From assembly GCF_002917095.1 (NCBI RefSeq), contig NZ_PQGA01000001.1:620001-684000 (forward strand): DNA of 64,000 nt, read 5' to 3'. The notes beneath the pieces are model-generated. The model made no database searches. It was not told where the DNA came from and was given only the letters and a program-made list of their open reading frames with translations. The first letter of the stretch is position 1; every line of letters starts with the position of its first letter. A program made the position numbers and the translations under genes. Of the stretch, positions 7,927 through 18,408 are shown piece after piece. Origin of the DNA: Paraburkholderia eburnea. Its GTDB lineage: Bacteria; Pseudomonadota; Gammaproteobacteria; Burkholderiales; Burkholderiaceae.

Positions 7927-10900
7927 TCAGAAGCCGATCGTCGCGCCAACCGAGACGCCGGTGCTACCCGCGTTGCTCGTCGCATGCGACACGTGAGCGT
8001 TCACCAGCACGCGATCCGACACGTACCAGTTCGCACCGAGTGCCAGCGCGCTTTCGCCGCCGTAGGTACCCGCCGCCACGCTCATCTGGAAGTTGCCTTC
8101 CGAGCGTGCATTCGGGAGCAGCGAGGAAGCCGCCATCGCCGTTGCGCCCAGCACGTTCATCTGCTTGCGCACCACGCCGATCTGCTGGTTCGTGTAGGCG
8201 TTGGCTTGCTGCGTCGCTTGCTGAACCGCGTTGCTCGAAGCGTTGCTTACCGCATCGTTCAACTGGTCGACGTTGACCGCGTCGGTACCGGCCGTGCCAG
8301 CCGCGACGTTGGTGACCTGGCGTTCATTGCCCGCCGAGCCCACCGACACCGTGTTGTCACGATCCGCCACCGAGCCCTGGCCCAGCGCCACGGCGTTGTT
8401 CGCCGTTGCCGTTGCGTTCGCGCCGATCGCCGTCGACTGGCTGCCGCTCGCGGTCGAGCTTGCGCCCATCGCGACCGACTGGCTGCCGCTTGCCACCGCG
8501 TTCGCGCCGCCTGCCGTCGAATGCGTACCCGTCGACTGCGCCGCTTCGGTATTGCGGTCGCCCTGCGCCGAGAACATCGGGTCGGTTGCGTTTTGGGCGA
8601 TGTTATTCACCGTGTCGATCTGCGACTGGAGGTCGTACAGTTGCGAGCCATTCACGGCGTCCGTGCTCGTCGCGTTGACGACACCGTTCGCCACGTTGTG
8701 GATCGCGACAGCCGTCGTCGAACCGGAACCGCCCAGCGTGATCGAGTCCTTCGCCGACGAGTCGTACATCACCGCGTTGTCCGTCAGGTTCTGGACCGAG
8801 CCGGAGATGTTCGAGATCGCGTCGCCCACGTTGTTGTACGTGCCGCCGTTGACGACATACGTCGGAGCCGAGATCGTGCCGTCGGTGTTCACCGTCGAAC
8901 CACCACCCAGCGCGCTAGCCGTCGAGCTGGAGACCGCGTACAGCTGCGAGCCGTTCACTGCCTGCACGCTCGTCGCGTTCACCGCACCATTCGCCACACC
9001 GGTCAGAACACGCGGACCTGCCGTGCCCGTGAAGTCCACGAGGTTGCCGCCCGTGTTCTTCGCAACCGTGATGTCGAGCGTGTCCGGATCCTGCTGCACC
9101 AGACCAACCGTGCCGTTGTTGATGTTGTTCGTCAGGTTCGTGATGTCGGTCGTGTTTTGCGTCACACGGCCGTCCAGGTTCGTCAACGCGCCGCCAACAT
9201 TGTTGAACGTGTCGCCGCCGATGTTGTACGTCGGGTTCGAGATCGAGCCGTCGCCGTTCACCGTCGAGCCGCCGCCCAGCGCGTCAGCCGTCGAGCTGCC
9301 CAGTGCGTAGAGTTGCGAACCGTTCACCGCGTCAACGCTCGAAGCCGTCACATCGCCTGCCGAAACGCCGGTCAGCTTGCGCGTGCCCGCCGTGCCCGTG
9401 AAGTCCACGATCGTGCCGTCCGTGTCCTTCGCAACGGTGATGTTGCGCGTCGTCTGATCCTGCTGGACGAGGCCAATCGTGCCGTTGTTGATGTTGTTGG
9501 TGATGTTCTGGATGTCCGACGTGTTTTGCGTCACACGGCCGTCCAGGTTGGTGATCGCGCCGGCCACGTTGGTGTACGTGCTGCCGCCGTTGATCACGAA
9601 CGTCGGGTTCGAGATCGTGCCGTTCGGGTTCACCGTCGAGCCACCGCCGATTGCCGCTGCGTCGGAGCTGGCCAGGTTGTACAGCTGCGAACCGTTCACC
9701 GCGTCGAAGCTCGATGCGTTCACTGCACCAGCCGCCACGTTATGCAGCGCGACTGCCGTGCTTGCACCCACGCCGCCCAGCGTCACCGAAGCGTGCGCCG
9801 ACGAGTCATACATCACCGCATCCTGCAACTGACCGTTGATGTTCGTGATGTCGCCCGAGATCTCCGTGAATGCCGACCCTGCGTTGTTGAACGTCTTGCC
9901 GCCGATGACATACGTCGGGTTCGAGATCGAACCGTTCGGGTTCACCGTCGAGCCGCCGCCCATCGAATCAGCCGTCGAGCTGGCCAGTGCGTAGAGCTGC
10001 GAACCGTTCACCGCATCCACGCTCGAAGCCGTCACATCGCCTGCCGAAACGCCGGTCAGCTTGCGCGTGCCCGCCGTGCCCGTGAAGTCGACGAGCGTAC
10101 CGCCCGTAGCCTTCGCAACCGTCACCGTGCTCGTCGGCGTGGCTTGCTGCACCAGACCGATCGTGCCGTTGTTGATGTTGTTCGTCAGGTTCGTGATATC
10201 GGTCGTGTTTTGCGTCACACGGCCATCCAGGTTGGTGATCGCGCCGGCCACGTTGGTGAACGTGCCACCGTTGATCACGAACGTCGGGTTCGAGATCGTG
10301 CCGTTCGGGTTCACCGTCGAGCCACCGCCGATTGCCGCTGCGTCGGAGCTGGCCAGGTTGTACAGCTGCGAACCGTTCACTGCGTCGAAGCTCGATGCGT
10401 TCACTGCACCAGCCGCCACGTTATGCAGCGCGACTGCCTTGGTCGAACCCGAACCGCCCAGCGTCACCGAGGTGTGCGCCGACGAGTCGTACATGACCGC
10501 ATCTTGCAGCTGACCGTTCATGTTCGTGATCTGGCTGTTGATGCTCGTGATCGAACCGTCCAGGTTGGTGATCGCGCCGCCGACGTTGTTGAACGTCTTG
10601 CCGCCAACCACATACGTCGGGTTCGAGATCGAACCGTTGCTGTTCACCGTCGAACCGCCGCCGAGCGCCGAGGCGTCGGAGCTGGCCAGGTTGTACAGCT
10701 GCGAACCGTTCACCGCGTCGAAACTCGATGCGTTCACTGCACCAGCCGCGACGTTGTGCAGCGCGACTGCCGTGCTTGCACCAACGCCGCCCAGCGTCAC
10801 CGAAGTGTGCGCCGACGAGTCATACAGCACCGCATCTTGCACCTGGCCGTTGATGTTCGTGATCTGACCGGCGATGTTCGAGATCGCGTTCGTATTGGCC

Positions 10901-13900
10901 GTGACCTGGGTGTTCGTCGCGTAGAGTTCCGAACCGTTCACCGCATCCGTGCTCGTAGCCGTCACACGGCCCGCCGCCACGTTGGTGATGGTGCGCTCGG
11001 CGCCTGCCGTACCCACGCTTACCGTGCCCGTCGGGTTCGTGCCGGCGTAGGTGTACGTCGTGCCGCCGATCACGCCGCTGGCCGTGCCCACTGCCGCTGC
11101 CGTGGTCGCACCGTTGCCCAGCGCCACCGAGTTCGACACGTTCGACACCGCGCCGTTACCGATTGCGATCGAGTTCGATTGCGTAGCCGTCGCCACCGGA
11201 CCAATGGCCGTGCTGTTCGCACCCGTCGCCGACGAGTCACCCAGCGTCGAGTTCGTGTGGAAGTACTTGATCCCGCCGCCGTTGGTGATGTTGTTCACCG
11301 TGTTCGTGACGTTCGACACGTTCTGGTTGGTCGCATACAGCTGCGAACCATTGACCGCATCCGTGCTCGTCGCGCTCAGTGCGCCCGGGGCCACGTTATG
11401 GATCACGACCGTCGAGGTCGAACCCGTGCCGCCCAGCGTGATCGAGGTGTGCGCCGACGAGTCGTACGTCACCGCATTGGCCAGTTGACCATTGATGTTC
11501 GTGATCGAACCCTGGATGCTCGTGATCTGACCGTTGAGGGTCGTCACGTTGCCCTGGAGCGTGGTGATGCTGCTCGTGTTGGCCGTGACCTGGGTGTTCG
11601 TCGCATAGAGTTCCGAACCGTTCACCGCATCCGTGCTCGTAGCCGTCACACGGCCCGCCGCCACGTTGGTGATGGTGCGCTCGGCGCCTGCCGTGCCCAC
11701 GCTTACCGTGCCCGTCGGGTTCGTGCCAGCGTAGGTGTACGTCGTGCCGCCGATCACGCCGCTGGCCGTGCCCACTGCCGCTGCCGTGGTCGCGCCATTG
11801 CCCAGCGCCACCGAGTTCGCCACCGAAGCGTTCGCGCCGTTGCCCAGTGCGATCGAGTTCGTGTTCGAAGCCACCGCAGCCTGGCCCAGCGCCGTGCTGT
11901 TCGCGCCGCTCGCCGTCGCGGACGAACCCAGCGCTTCGCCACCATTGCTGGCGAGCGCGTTCCAGCCCATCGCCATGCCGATCTGCGATGCGTTCCCCGT
12001 TGCGGAGGCGCCAGCGCCAATCGCGATATCGTCGCTATTGTTCGCCGTCGCACCATTGCCCATGGCAATGCTGTTGGCGCCGGTTGCCGTCGCCACCGGG
12101 CCGATGGCCGTGCTGTTCGCGCCCGTCGCCGACGAATCACCCAGCGTCGAGGTCGTGTGGAAGTACTTGATCCCGCCGCCGTTGGTGATGTTGTTCACCG
12201 TGTTGGTGACGTTCGACACGTTCTGGTTGGTCGCATACAGCTGCGAACCATTGACCGCGTCCGTGCTCGTCGAACTCAGTGTGCCCGGAGCCACGTTATG
12301 GATCACCACCGTCGAGGTCGAGCCCGAACCGCCCAGCGTGATCGAGGTGTGCGCCGACGAGTCGTACTGAACCGTATTGGCCAGTTGACCGTTGATGTTC
12401 GTGATCGAACCCTGGATGCTCGTGATCTGACCGTTGATGGTCGTCACGTTGCCCTGGAGCGTGGTGATGCTGCTCGTGTTGGCCGTGATCTGCGAGTCGG
12501 CCGCAAAGAGTTGCGAACCGTTCACCGCATCCGTGCTGGTAGCCGTCACACGGCCTGCCGCCACGTTGGTGATGGTGCGCTCGGCGCCTGCCGTGCCCAC
12601 GCTTACCGTGCCCGTCGGGTTCGCGCCAGCGTAGGTGTACGTCGTGCCGCCGATCACGCCGCTGGCCGTGCCCACTGCCGCTGCCGTGGTCGCGCCATTG
12701 CCCAGCGCCACCGAGTTCGACACCGAAGCGTTCGCGCCGTTGCCGAGAGCCACCGCGTTTGTCGCGTTGGCGTTTGCTTTAAAGCCAACCGCAGTCGCGC
12801 CTTGCTGGCTAGCCGTGGCATAGGAACCGACAGCATTCGCATAGTTGGCGCTAGCGACGGACGAGTCGCCCAGCGCGTCGGAATAGATGCCCGTGGCTTG
12901 AGCCTTGAAGCCCAGCGCCGTGGCTTCCCAGTTGGACGCGGTAGCGGCCGTACCAATTGCCGTCGCCTGGGAGGTCGTCATGTCGGCCAAACCTGCAACC
13001 GCTCCCTGGCCCATTGCGACGTTCGCACCGGGGCTTATTTGATTGGAACCGTAAGCGGTCGCACCCATGCCGATCGCGATCGCGCCTGACGAATTGGTTG
13101 CGCCAGCCGTCGTGGTGGCGCCGCTGCCCATCGCAATGTCGTTTGCGCCGCCCGCCGTCGCGGCGGCGCCAATCGCCGTCGAGTTCACACCCGCCGCCAC
13201 CGAATCCGCCGCCGTCGAGTTGGTATGGAAATACTTGATCCCGCCGCCGTTGGTGATGTTGTTCACCGTGTTGGTGACGTTCGTCACGGCCTGGTTGGTC
13301 GCCGTGATCTGCGAGTCGGCCGCAAAGAGTTGCGAACCGTTCACCGCATCCGTGCTCGCAGCCGTCACCTGACCCGCCGCCACGTTGGTAATCGTGCGCT
13401 CGGCGCCTGCCGTGCCCACGCTCACCGTGCCCGTCGGGTTCGTGCCGGCGTAGGTGTAGTTCGTGCCGCCGATCACGCCGCTGGCCGTGCCCACCGCCGT
13501 TGCCGCGGTCGCGCCGCTGCCCAGCGCCACCGAGTTCGACACAGTCGACACCGCGCCGTTGCCGATCGCCACCGCATTGGCCGCCGTCACCGTACTGGAT
13601 GCACCCAAGGCAACGCCATACGCCGCCGCCGTGCTGGCGTAAGACATATTGCCGAACGCGAACGAATTTGAGCCGTCCGCAGCGGAGAAACGCCCGAGCG
13701 CAGTCGAGTACTGTCCCGCCGCGAGCGACAACTCGCCGATGGCAGTCGCGCCGACGGAAGAGGCGGTGGCGCCCATGCCGAGCGCAGTGGTGTAATAGTC
13801 CAATGCGTTCGCGTAGCTGCCGAACGCCGTGGAGCCGTTGACCGAACTGTTACCCGCAACCGCATAATCGCCTACCGCCGTCGCCTGAAACGTAACGTTG

Positions 13901-14136
13901 GGCGTGGTAGTGCCGTCTGGACGGAGGCCGGAGAGAGTGGGGTTTGTTGAACTGATGGCGGACGATCCCGTCCCGGCGTTGTAGTTCGCGTGCGCGGTGC
14001 CAATAGCCGAAAGCGAGAGTGCGGCCGCGGCGACTACCGAAAGCTTGCTGCTCTTCTTCTTGCCCTTGGCCAGCTCGGATGCGGCCATCCAGGTTCCAGT
14101 CGTCTCATTCCAGACAACGCGATAGGTCTTATTCAT
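7927..14136 (-). CDS. Giant trimeric autotransporter adhesin (YadA/Hia type)
   Basis: The 2,069-residue product has every landmark of a type Vc autotransporter. An ESPR extended signal region starts MNKTYRVVWNETTGTW. A YadA-like head follows, made of many SVALGNGA / STAIG left-handed beta-roll repeats. Several VTATSTDAVNGSQL neck motifs alternate with coiled-coil and GGSTVN/NPTYVVGG stalk modules. The C-terminal YadA anchor (~residues 1975-2069) has VVRKQMNVLGATAMAASSLLP and ends in phenylalanine, as needed for BAM recognition. The trimer should project from the outer membrane and mediate adhesion or biofilm formation. The start at 14136 has a GAGG ribosome site; an ATG four codons upstream lacks one. 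The OmpA-family gene follows in the same direction. Confidence 0.96.
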   Translation of the reverse strand: MNKTYRVVWNETTGTWMAASELAKGKKKSSKLSVVAAAALSLSAIGTAHANYNAGTGSSAISSTNPTLSGLRPDGTTTPNVTFQATAVGDYAVAGNSSVNGSTAFGSYANALDYYTTALGMGATASSVGATAIGELSLAAGQYSTALGRFSAADGSNSFAFGNMSYASTAAAYGVALGASSTVTAANAVAIGNGAVSTVSNSVALGSGATAATAVGTASGVIGGTNYTYAGTNPTGTVSVGTAGAERTITNVAAGQVTAASTDAVNGSQLFAADSQITATNQAVTNVTNTVNNITNGGGIKYFHTNSTAADSVAAGVNSTAIGAAATAGGANDIAMGSGATTTAGATNSSGAIAIGMGATAYGSNQISPGANVAMGQGAVAGLADMTTSQATAIGTAATASNWEATALGFKAQATGIYSDALGDSSVASANYANAVGSYATASQQGATAVGFKANANATNAVALGNGANASVSNSVALGNGATTAAAVGTASGVIGGTTYTYAGANPTGTVSVGTAGAERTITNVAAGRVTATSTDAVNGSQLFAADSQITANTSSITTLQGNVTTINGQITSIQGSITNINGQLANTVQYDSSAHTSITLGGSGSTSTVVIHNVAPGTLSSTSTDAVNGSQLYATNQNVSNVTNTVNNITNGGGIKYFHTTSTLGDSSATGANSTAIGPVATATGANSIAMGNGATANNSDDIAIGAGASATGNASQIGMAMGWNALASNGGEALGSSATASGANSTALGQAAVASNTNSIALGNGANASVANSVALGNGATTAAAVGTASGVIGGTTYTYAGTNPTGTVSVGTAGAERTITNVAAGRVTATSTDAVNGSELYATNTQVTANTSSITTLQGNVTTLNGQITSIQGSITNINGQLANAVTYDSSAHTSITLGGTGSTSTVVIHNVAPGALSATSTDAVNGSQLYATNQNVSNVTNTVNNITNGGGIKYFHTNSTLGDSSATGANSTAIGPVATATQSNSIAIGNGAVSNVSNSVALGNGATTAAAVGTASGVIGGTTYTYAGTNPTGTVSVGTAGAERTITNVAAGRVTATSTDAVNGSELYATNTQVTANTNAISNIAGQITNINGQVQDAVLYDSSAHTSVTLGGVGASTAVALHNVAAGAVNASSFDAVNGSQLYNLASSDASALGGGSTVNSNGSISNPTYVVGGKTFNNVGGAITNLDGSITSINSQITNMNGQLQDAVMYDSSAHTSVTLGGSGSTKAVALHNVAAGAVNASSFDAVNGSQLYNLASSDAAAIGGGSTVNPNGTISNPTFVINGGTFTNVAGAITNLDGRVTQNTTDITNLTNNINNGTIGLVQQATPTSTVTVAKATGGTLVDFTGTAGTRKLTGVSAGDVTASSVDAVNGSQLYALASSTADSMGGGSTVNPNGSISNPTYVIGGKTFNNAGSAFTEISGDITNINGQLQDAVMYDSSAHASVTLGGVGASTAVALHNVAAGAVNASSFDAVNGSQLYNLASSDAAAIGGGSTVNPNGTISNPTFVINGGSTYTNVAGAITNLDGRVTQNTSDIQNITNNINNGTIGLVQQDQTTRNITVAKDTDGTIVDFTGTAGTRKLTGVSAGDVTASSVDAVNGSQLYALGSSTADALGGGSTVNGDGSISNPTYNIGGDTFNNVGGALTNLDGRVTQNTTDITNLTNNINNGTVGLVQQDPDTLDITVAKNTGGNLVDFTGTAGPRVLTGVANGAVNATSVQAVNGSQLYAVSSSTASALGGGSTVNTDGTISAPTYVVNGGTYNNVGDAISNISGSVQNLTDNAVMYDSSAKDSITLGGSGSTTAVAIHNVANGVVNATSTDAVNGSQLYDLQSQIDTVNNIAQNATDPMFSAQGDRNTEAAQSTGTHSTAGGANAVASGSQSVAMGASSTASGSQSTAIGANATATANNAVALGQGSVADRDNTVSVGSAGNERQVTNVAAGTAGTDAVNVDQLNDAVSNASSNAVQQATQQANAYTNQQIGVVRKQMNVLGATAMAASSLLPNARSEGNFQMSVAAGTYGGESALALGANWYVSDRVLVNAHVSHATSNAGSTGVSVGATIGF
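10905..13560 (-). repeat. Near-identical DNA modules inside the adhesin gene
   Basis: A neck-plus-head block encoding GTASGVIGGTTYTYAG, GTVSVGTAGAERTITNVAAG and DAVNGSQL/E recurs at about 10,920-11,150, 11,600-11,830, 12,500-12,740 and 13,320-13,540, with only a few base changes. Longer stretches are also shared between about 11,260-11,580 and 12,160-12,480. Such similarity at the DNA level allows slippage or unequal recombination, so repeat number and adhesin length may vary between isolates or be collapsed in assembly. Confidence 0.8.
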
Positions 14137-14210
14137 CAATTTCCTCAATTAAGATCATGACCGCGACTCGATTCGGAGAAGGTCGCGATTTTTTGCAAGA
14201 AAGCGAACCG

Positions 14211-14232
14211 GATACCCGTTGAATCGGGTATC
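14211..14232 (-). promoter_or_regulatory. Inverted repeat in the adhesin leader
   Basis: GATACCCG (14211-14218) and CGGGTATC (14225-14232) form a perfect 8-bp inverted repeat about 75 bases upstream of the adhesin start. A second short stem (CGCGAC at 14162-14167, GTCGCG at 14182-14187) lies nearer the ribosome site. Either could be an operator or an mRNA leader structure. Confidence 0.45.
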
Positions 14233-14737
14233 TCGGCTTCTCATATAGTTCGTATTCCCAACTAATATTCCCGGTAACTTCAGATCTCCGGGATGTTCAT
14301 CGCATGGGTAATGCGATGCGCTGTGGCATGCCTGAGCGGCGCCCGGATCTGGAATCCGGTCCGCACATCAAAACTGTAGGCTTGGGCAGTCGCTAGCGAA
14401 ATCGGAGAACTTCGAATCCGTTCCGGTCAGGACACAGCACGGCTACGGCAAAGCGGGCAATCTGGCCATACTCCATAAAGCACCGCCTTGGAACAGTGAT
14501 CTGCAAGAGCGGCCCTCTCACGGAGAAAGCCGACGTTCGGAAACGCACCCTACGATCCCCGTCACGAGCCCGCGTGCGTGGCTCAAGAAGGGATGGCGAG
14601 GACTCGAATATCCCAAGGAAGATGGAGGATGGGAGCCAATCTTAGTGAGGTGGAGGGGGAGGAAGAATAGGAAAATTCTTAGTTATCTTGCTCCACTAAG
14701 CATTTAACCAAGTTTAAGGCGGTGTTTTTTCGACATC

Positions 14738-14795
14738 AATTTAAGATTAATCTTAAATTACGCGTGTTTCTTGACGAAATCTAAAGAGATTTCGT
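14738..14795. promoter_or_regulatory. AT-rich palindromes in the long adhesin upstream region
   Basis: A perfect 22-bp palindrome spans 14738-14759 (left arm AATTTAAGATT). Fifteen bases on, a 9-bp stem with a four-base loop (14774-14782 with 14787-14795) is followed by AATTTT. Both sit in a sharply AT-rich island within 14137-15122, the ~985-bp stretch between the adhesin start and the pyrF stop in which I find no credible gene. A nearly uninterrupted purine tract (about 14,646-14,676) is also there. The block looks like a binding zone for a nucleoid-associated or specific regulator of the adhesin, with the second hairpin a possible terminator. Confidence 0.45.
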
Positions 14796-15122
14796 AATTT
14801 TCTGAACATCGCCCGAGCGAATATAAAGACAGGATTGTCAACGCCGATGCCGCCGCATTGCGCGCTCAGAGGCGCTGCGCAATTTTTGCGTTGCGATTTT
14901 CTCGTCGGATAAAGGCGCGCATTGGCCCAATCGCGCCAGGAACAAAACACGAAGTCGATTCTCAATGCCGGCGGCGGGCGCTTCAGCCATCCTGAATATG
15001 GAGCGCGCCGCCGGTCATCGCCGGGAAACAAACGGATGCCGGGCGGCAGCGCATCGTGATCCAGCGCTTGCGTGCCGATGCCTTGCGAGACTCGCCGGCT
15101 CGACAGCAAGGCCGTGACACTG

Positions 15123-15938
15123 TCAGCGATACTTGTTGATCGTATCGCGCGTGCTCTGAGCAGCCGTTGCAGCCGCCTGCGCGTAGTCGTCGCCCTTGCT
15201 CGCGTAGATGATCGCGCGCGACGAGTTGATGAGCATGCCCGTGCCGTTCGCGGTGCGGCCCGCCTTCACGGTCGCTTCCACGTCGCCGCCTTGCGCGCCG
15301 ATACCGGGAATCAGCAGCGGCATGTCGCCAACAATCTGGCGAACCGTTTCGATCTCCTTAGGAAACGTCGCGCCCACCACAAGGCCGAGTTCACCGCTCG
15401 CGTTCCACTTCTGCGCCGCGAGCGAAGCGACGATCTGATAGAGCGGCTTGCCATCGACGGTGAGGAATTGCAGATCCGAGCCGCCGGGATTCGACGTGCG
15501 GCACAGGACGATCACGCCCTTGCCCGCGTGCGCGAGCCACGGTTCGATCGAGTCGAAGCCCATGTACGGATTCACGGTGACGGCATCCGCCTTGAAGCGT
15601 TCGAACGCCTCGCGTGCGTATTGCTCCGCCGTGCTGCCGATATCGCCGCGCTTGGCGTCGAGGATCACGGGCAGGCCAGGGTGTTTCTCGTGGATATGGG
15701 CGATCAGCGCTTCGAGCTGGTCCTCGGCGCGATGCGCGGCGAAGTAGGCGATCTGCGGCTTGAACGAGCACGCGTAAGGCGCCGTGGCATCGACGATATC
15801 GCGGCAAAACTCGAAGATCGCGTCGCTGCGGCCGGCGAGCGCGGCCGGAAATTTCGTCGGTTCGGGGTCGAGGCCGACGCACAGCAGCGAGCCGGTGCGC
15901 TGCCAGGCGGCCGAAAGGGACTGGGAGAAGGAGGTCAT
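15123..15938 (-). CDS. pyrF: Orotidine 5'-phosphate decarboxylase
   Basis: PyrF decarboxylates OMP to UMP, the last step of de novo pyrimidine synthesis. The 271-residue sequence starts [31 protein letters not shown] and contains the catalytic [18 protein letters not shown] (the D-x-K-x-x-D set). [20 protein letters not shown] and [12 protein letters not shown] follow. It belongs to the longer type-2 OMPDC group common in beta-proteobacteria, not the ~230-residue E. coli type. The start at 15938 has a GGAG-type ribosome site; the upstream in-frame extension is arginine-rich non-coding translation. Confidence 0.95.
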   Translation of the reverse strand: MTSFSQSLSAAWQRTGSLLCVGLDPEPTKFPAALAGRSDAIFEFCRDIVDATAPYACSFKPQIAYFAAHRAEDQLEALIAHIHEKHPGLPVILDAKRGDIGSTAEQYAREAFERFKADAVTVNPYMGFDSIEPWLAHAGKGVIVLCRTSNPGGSDLQFLTVDGKPLYQIVASLAAQKWNASGELGLVVGATFPKEIETVRQIVGDMPLLIPGIGAQGGDVEATVKAGRTANGTGMLINSSRAIIYASKGDDYAQAAATAAQSTRDTINKYR

Positions 15939-16056
15939 GATGGGGGGCCGCAGGCGGCCCGTAGAAGGGAAAACGGTCCGTATTTTACCCGCCCCGGTTG
16001 CGGCGCCGCGCGAGGCCCGACGAAGCCGGGCGCCGCACGCATGTCCATCGGCGCGC

Positions 16057-17223
16057 TTACAGCCGCGCGCGGGCGCCCTTGCCGCCGCGCCCGCCCGCCC
16101 GGCTGCGCGCTCCGGCGCGGTGCGGGCCGGCCGCCGCACGCATGTCCATGCGCTCCACGGAGAACGCAAAGCGCCGCACGAGCCGCTCGCCGTGCGCCAG
16201 AACGGTCATCCCATGCGCCCCGCCGCCGCCTGCCAGGTTCACGGCATTGATCGGATGATCGACCGGCTCGAAGCAGAAGAAGTCTTGGCCTGGCGGCGTG
16301 TAGAGCACGTAATAGTCGGTGTCGGCGCAGATCGACAGCGACAGCCGGCGGCGCTCCCACACCACCGCCGCGCGCCCGCTCCAGCCGCTGAATGCGTGAT
16401 TCACCAGTTGATCCGGCAGCGGATAGGCCACGCCGAACTGCCACGCAGCCGGCGCGGGGACGTGACGCAGCGGCAGCCAGTCGTCGCCCGAAAGCCACAG
16501 GCCGCTTGCGGGCGCGGAAAGCTCGGTGCTCGCGTCGCGCGCGAGGAACGGATGCATGCCCAAGCCGAATGGCAGCGGCTCGCGGCCCGTGTTCTCGACT
16601 TCGAGCGTCATCGCGAGCGTCGCGCCGTCGAGCGCATAGGTCAGCACCGCGCGGTAGGCGTATGGTTCGCCGTCGTTGCGATCGAGCACGAGGCGCACAC
16701 GTTCACGATCGGCGCTCTCGATGCTCCATGGTGCGAGCCAGCCGTCGCCGTGAATCGGCAGCGGCTCGCCCGCGCGGTTGCGCGGCACCTCGATGTCGCG
16801 TCCGCCGAAGTGAAAGCGTCCCGCGCCGATGCGGTTCGAATACGGCAGCAGCGGGTAGCACGCCAGCTCGTTCGGGTCCATGCGCGCGCTCACCTGTTCG
16901 CAGCGGCGGAACACGGGTTCGAGCACGCCTTCGCTGCGCCAGTCGAAGCGCGTGATGCCGCCGCCCAGTTGCGGCGCCACGTCGAGTCTCAAATAAGCGT
17001 TGGTGAGCGTCACGCAGGGGACGTCGCTGGTGCCGGCCGCGCCGATTGCGACCGCCGACGTGCTCGGCCCCGGCATCACCGGATGCGTGGCGGCTTCGAG
17101 CCGCGCGCGCCGCGCGGCGGCGGGCGTGCCGGCCGCGGCGGGTTGCGGCGCAAGCGATGAAGCGGCGGCGGAAGAAGTACGGGAACGAGCAGTTTGACGC
17201 ACAGCGGAATTCGCGACGCTCAT
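16057..17223 (-). CDS. Aldose 1-epimerase family protein
   Basis: The 388-residue protein has a galactose-mutarotase fold. Key segments are [29 protein letters not shown] (catalytic histidine region), [12 protein letters not shown] (second histidine) and [16 protein letters not shown] with the catalytic glutamate. Such enzymes interconvert the alpha and beta anomers of hexoses or pentoses and would supply the anomer the neighbouring sugar dehydrogenase uses. The first ~65 residues are alanine-rich and look disordered. I chose the ATG at 17223 because GAGGAG precedes it. It lies 279 bases below the SMP-30 gene; that gap holds a 14-bp tandem duplication (about 17,389-17,417) and a CG-rich hairpin (17452-17471). 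Confidence 0.85.
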   Translation of the reverse strand: MSVANSAVRQTARSRTSSAAASSLAPQPAAAGTPAAARRARLEAATHPVMPGPSTSAVAIGAAGTSDVPCVTLTNAYLRLDVAPQLGGGITRFDWRSEGVLEPVFRRCEQVSARMDPNELACYPLLPYSNRIGAGRFHFGGRDIEVPRNRAGEPLPIHGDGWLAPWSIESADRERVRLVLDRNDGEPYAYRAVLTYALDGATLAMTLEVENTGREPLPFGLGMHPFLARDASTELSAPASGLWLSGDDWLPLRHVPAPAAWQFGVAYPLPDQLVNHAFSGWSGRAAVVWERRRLSLSICADTDYYVLYTPPGQDFFCFEPVDHPINAVNLAGGGGAHGMTVLAHGERLVRRFAFSVERMDMRAAAGPHRAGARSRAGGRGGKGARARL

Positions 17224-17502
17224 GAGCGGCTCCTCGAGAGGCATGAATGATTGCCGCCCTCGCAGGCGGCGCACGGGCGGCTTGTCGTCCACGCGGGGGC
17301 AGGATTCTAGTGCATCCGTTGCCCGCGTGGTATCGCAACCGCTTCTTGTGTTCACCCTTCCTTGATTCGTACTGGCAAAACTGAACGCACTACCCTGAGC
17401 GCACTACGCTGAGCGCACGACTGCTCGACTGTTGCCTGACTACAACGCCGACGCCGGCATTCGCGCCGGCGATGGGGGTGACGGCGGCCCTGCGTCGCCC
17501 GT

Positions 17503-18408
17503 TCAGGCCTTCGGCGGCCTGCCCTGAAAGAGCGGTTCCGCCAGCCCCACGCGGCCCGTCTGCGCCACGAACACGCCGCCTGCGTGGGGTTCGCGCGCGA
17601 GTGCTTCGTCATCCAGACCATCGCGCGCGCTCGTCACATAAAGCGCTGTCAGACGCGCTCCGCCGAGCGTAACGCAGCTTGGCTGCGTCGTGGGAATCTT
17701 TACGCGCTCGGTTTCCACGCCATCCGGGCCGTAACGCACCACGCATTCGCCAGCCCATTGCGCGTTCCAGAGGCCGCCTTCGCTATCGACGGTCGAGCCG
17801 TCCGGCTCGCCTTCATGGTCCGGCACGCGCACGAACAGGCGATCGTTTGCAATCGTTCCGTCGGCGCCGTAGTCGCAGGCGCGAATCTCGCGTGTCAACG
17901 AATCGGCGTAATACATGATCGCGCCGTCCGGGCTGAAGGCGATGCTGTTGGAAATCGCCGCCACGGGCAGCGGCAGCTTCTCCAGCGAGAGATCGTGATT
18001 GAGCCGATAAAAGCCGCCGATCTTCTCGAACGGCTTGCGCTCGTACTTGGTGCCGAACACGAAGCGGCCCTGGCGGTCACAGCGGCCGTCGTTCAGGCGC
18101 GTGGGCAGATCGGGTTCGACGTCGACGATCGGCGTGATCTCGCCCGTTTCCAGATCGAAGAAGGCGAGGCGCGAAGCCAGCCCGATCAGCAGCCGGTTCG
18201 GGTCTTCGCATAGCGCGAAGCACGCCAGGCGCTCGGGCATCGGCCAGGTGCGGAGCGAGCCGTCCGCGCTGTCGTAGCGAGAGAGGCTCGCGCCTTCGAT
18301 ATCGTTCCAGTAGAGCCGCGCGCTGCGCGAGCACCACGTCGCGCCTTCGCCAAGCGTGTTTTTCGCGTGGACGAGCAATTCGGCGACGCCGTCCTGTTGC
18401 GCGCTCAT
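17503..18408 (-). CDS. SMP-30/gluconolactonase-like sugar lactonase
   Basis: The 301-residue product is a six-bladed propeller of the SMP-30/Gluconolactonase/LRE family. It has NTLGEGATWCSRSARLYWNDIEG (metal-ligand glutamate), PTRLNDGRCDRQGRFVFGT, AISNSIAFSPDGAIMYYADS and VPDHEGEPDGSTVDSEGGLWNAQW. Members hydrolyse aldono-1,4- or 1,5-lactones with a divalent metal. Its start overlaps the stop of the SDR gene by four bases (ATGA). That coupling suggests it opens the lactone made by that dehydrogenase, L-arabino- or D-galactono-lactone judging by the transporter. Confidence 0.9.
   Translation of the reverse strand: MSAQQDGVAELLVHAKNTLGEGATWCSRSARLYWNDIEGASLSRYDSADGSLRTWPMPERLACFALCEDPNRLLIGLASRLAFFDLETGEITPIVDVEPDLPTRLNDGRCDRQGRFVFGTKYERKPFEKIGGFYRLNHDLSLEKLPLPVAAISNSIAFSPDGAIMYYADSLTREIRACDYGADGTIANDRLFVRVPDHEGEPDGSTVDSEGGLWNAQWAGECVVRYGPDGVETERVKIPTTQPSCVTLGGARLTALYVTSARDGLDDEALAREPHAGGVFVAQTGRVGLAEPLFQGRPPKA

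Noticed and set aside
7903-13089. 1,728-residue plus-strand ORF opposite the adhesin gene
   Set aside because: Its translation is an arginine/histidine/valine-rich repeat that mirrors adhesin codons; it has no domain, start signal or independent pattern.
7927-14136. CRISPR array suspected from regularly spaced repeats
   Set aside because: The repeats are hundreds of bases long, coding and in frame, and encode adhesin head and neck modules.
14753-15109. 118-residue minus-strand ORF upstream of the adhesin
   Set aside because: No ribosome site or recognisable sequence, and it crosses the AT-rich palindromes; more likely non-coding.
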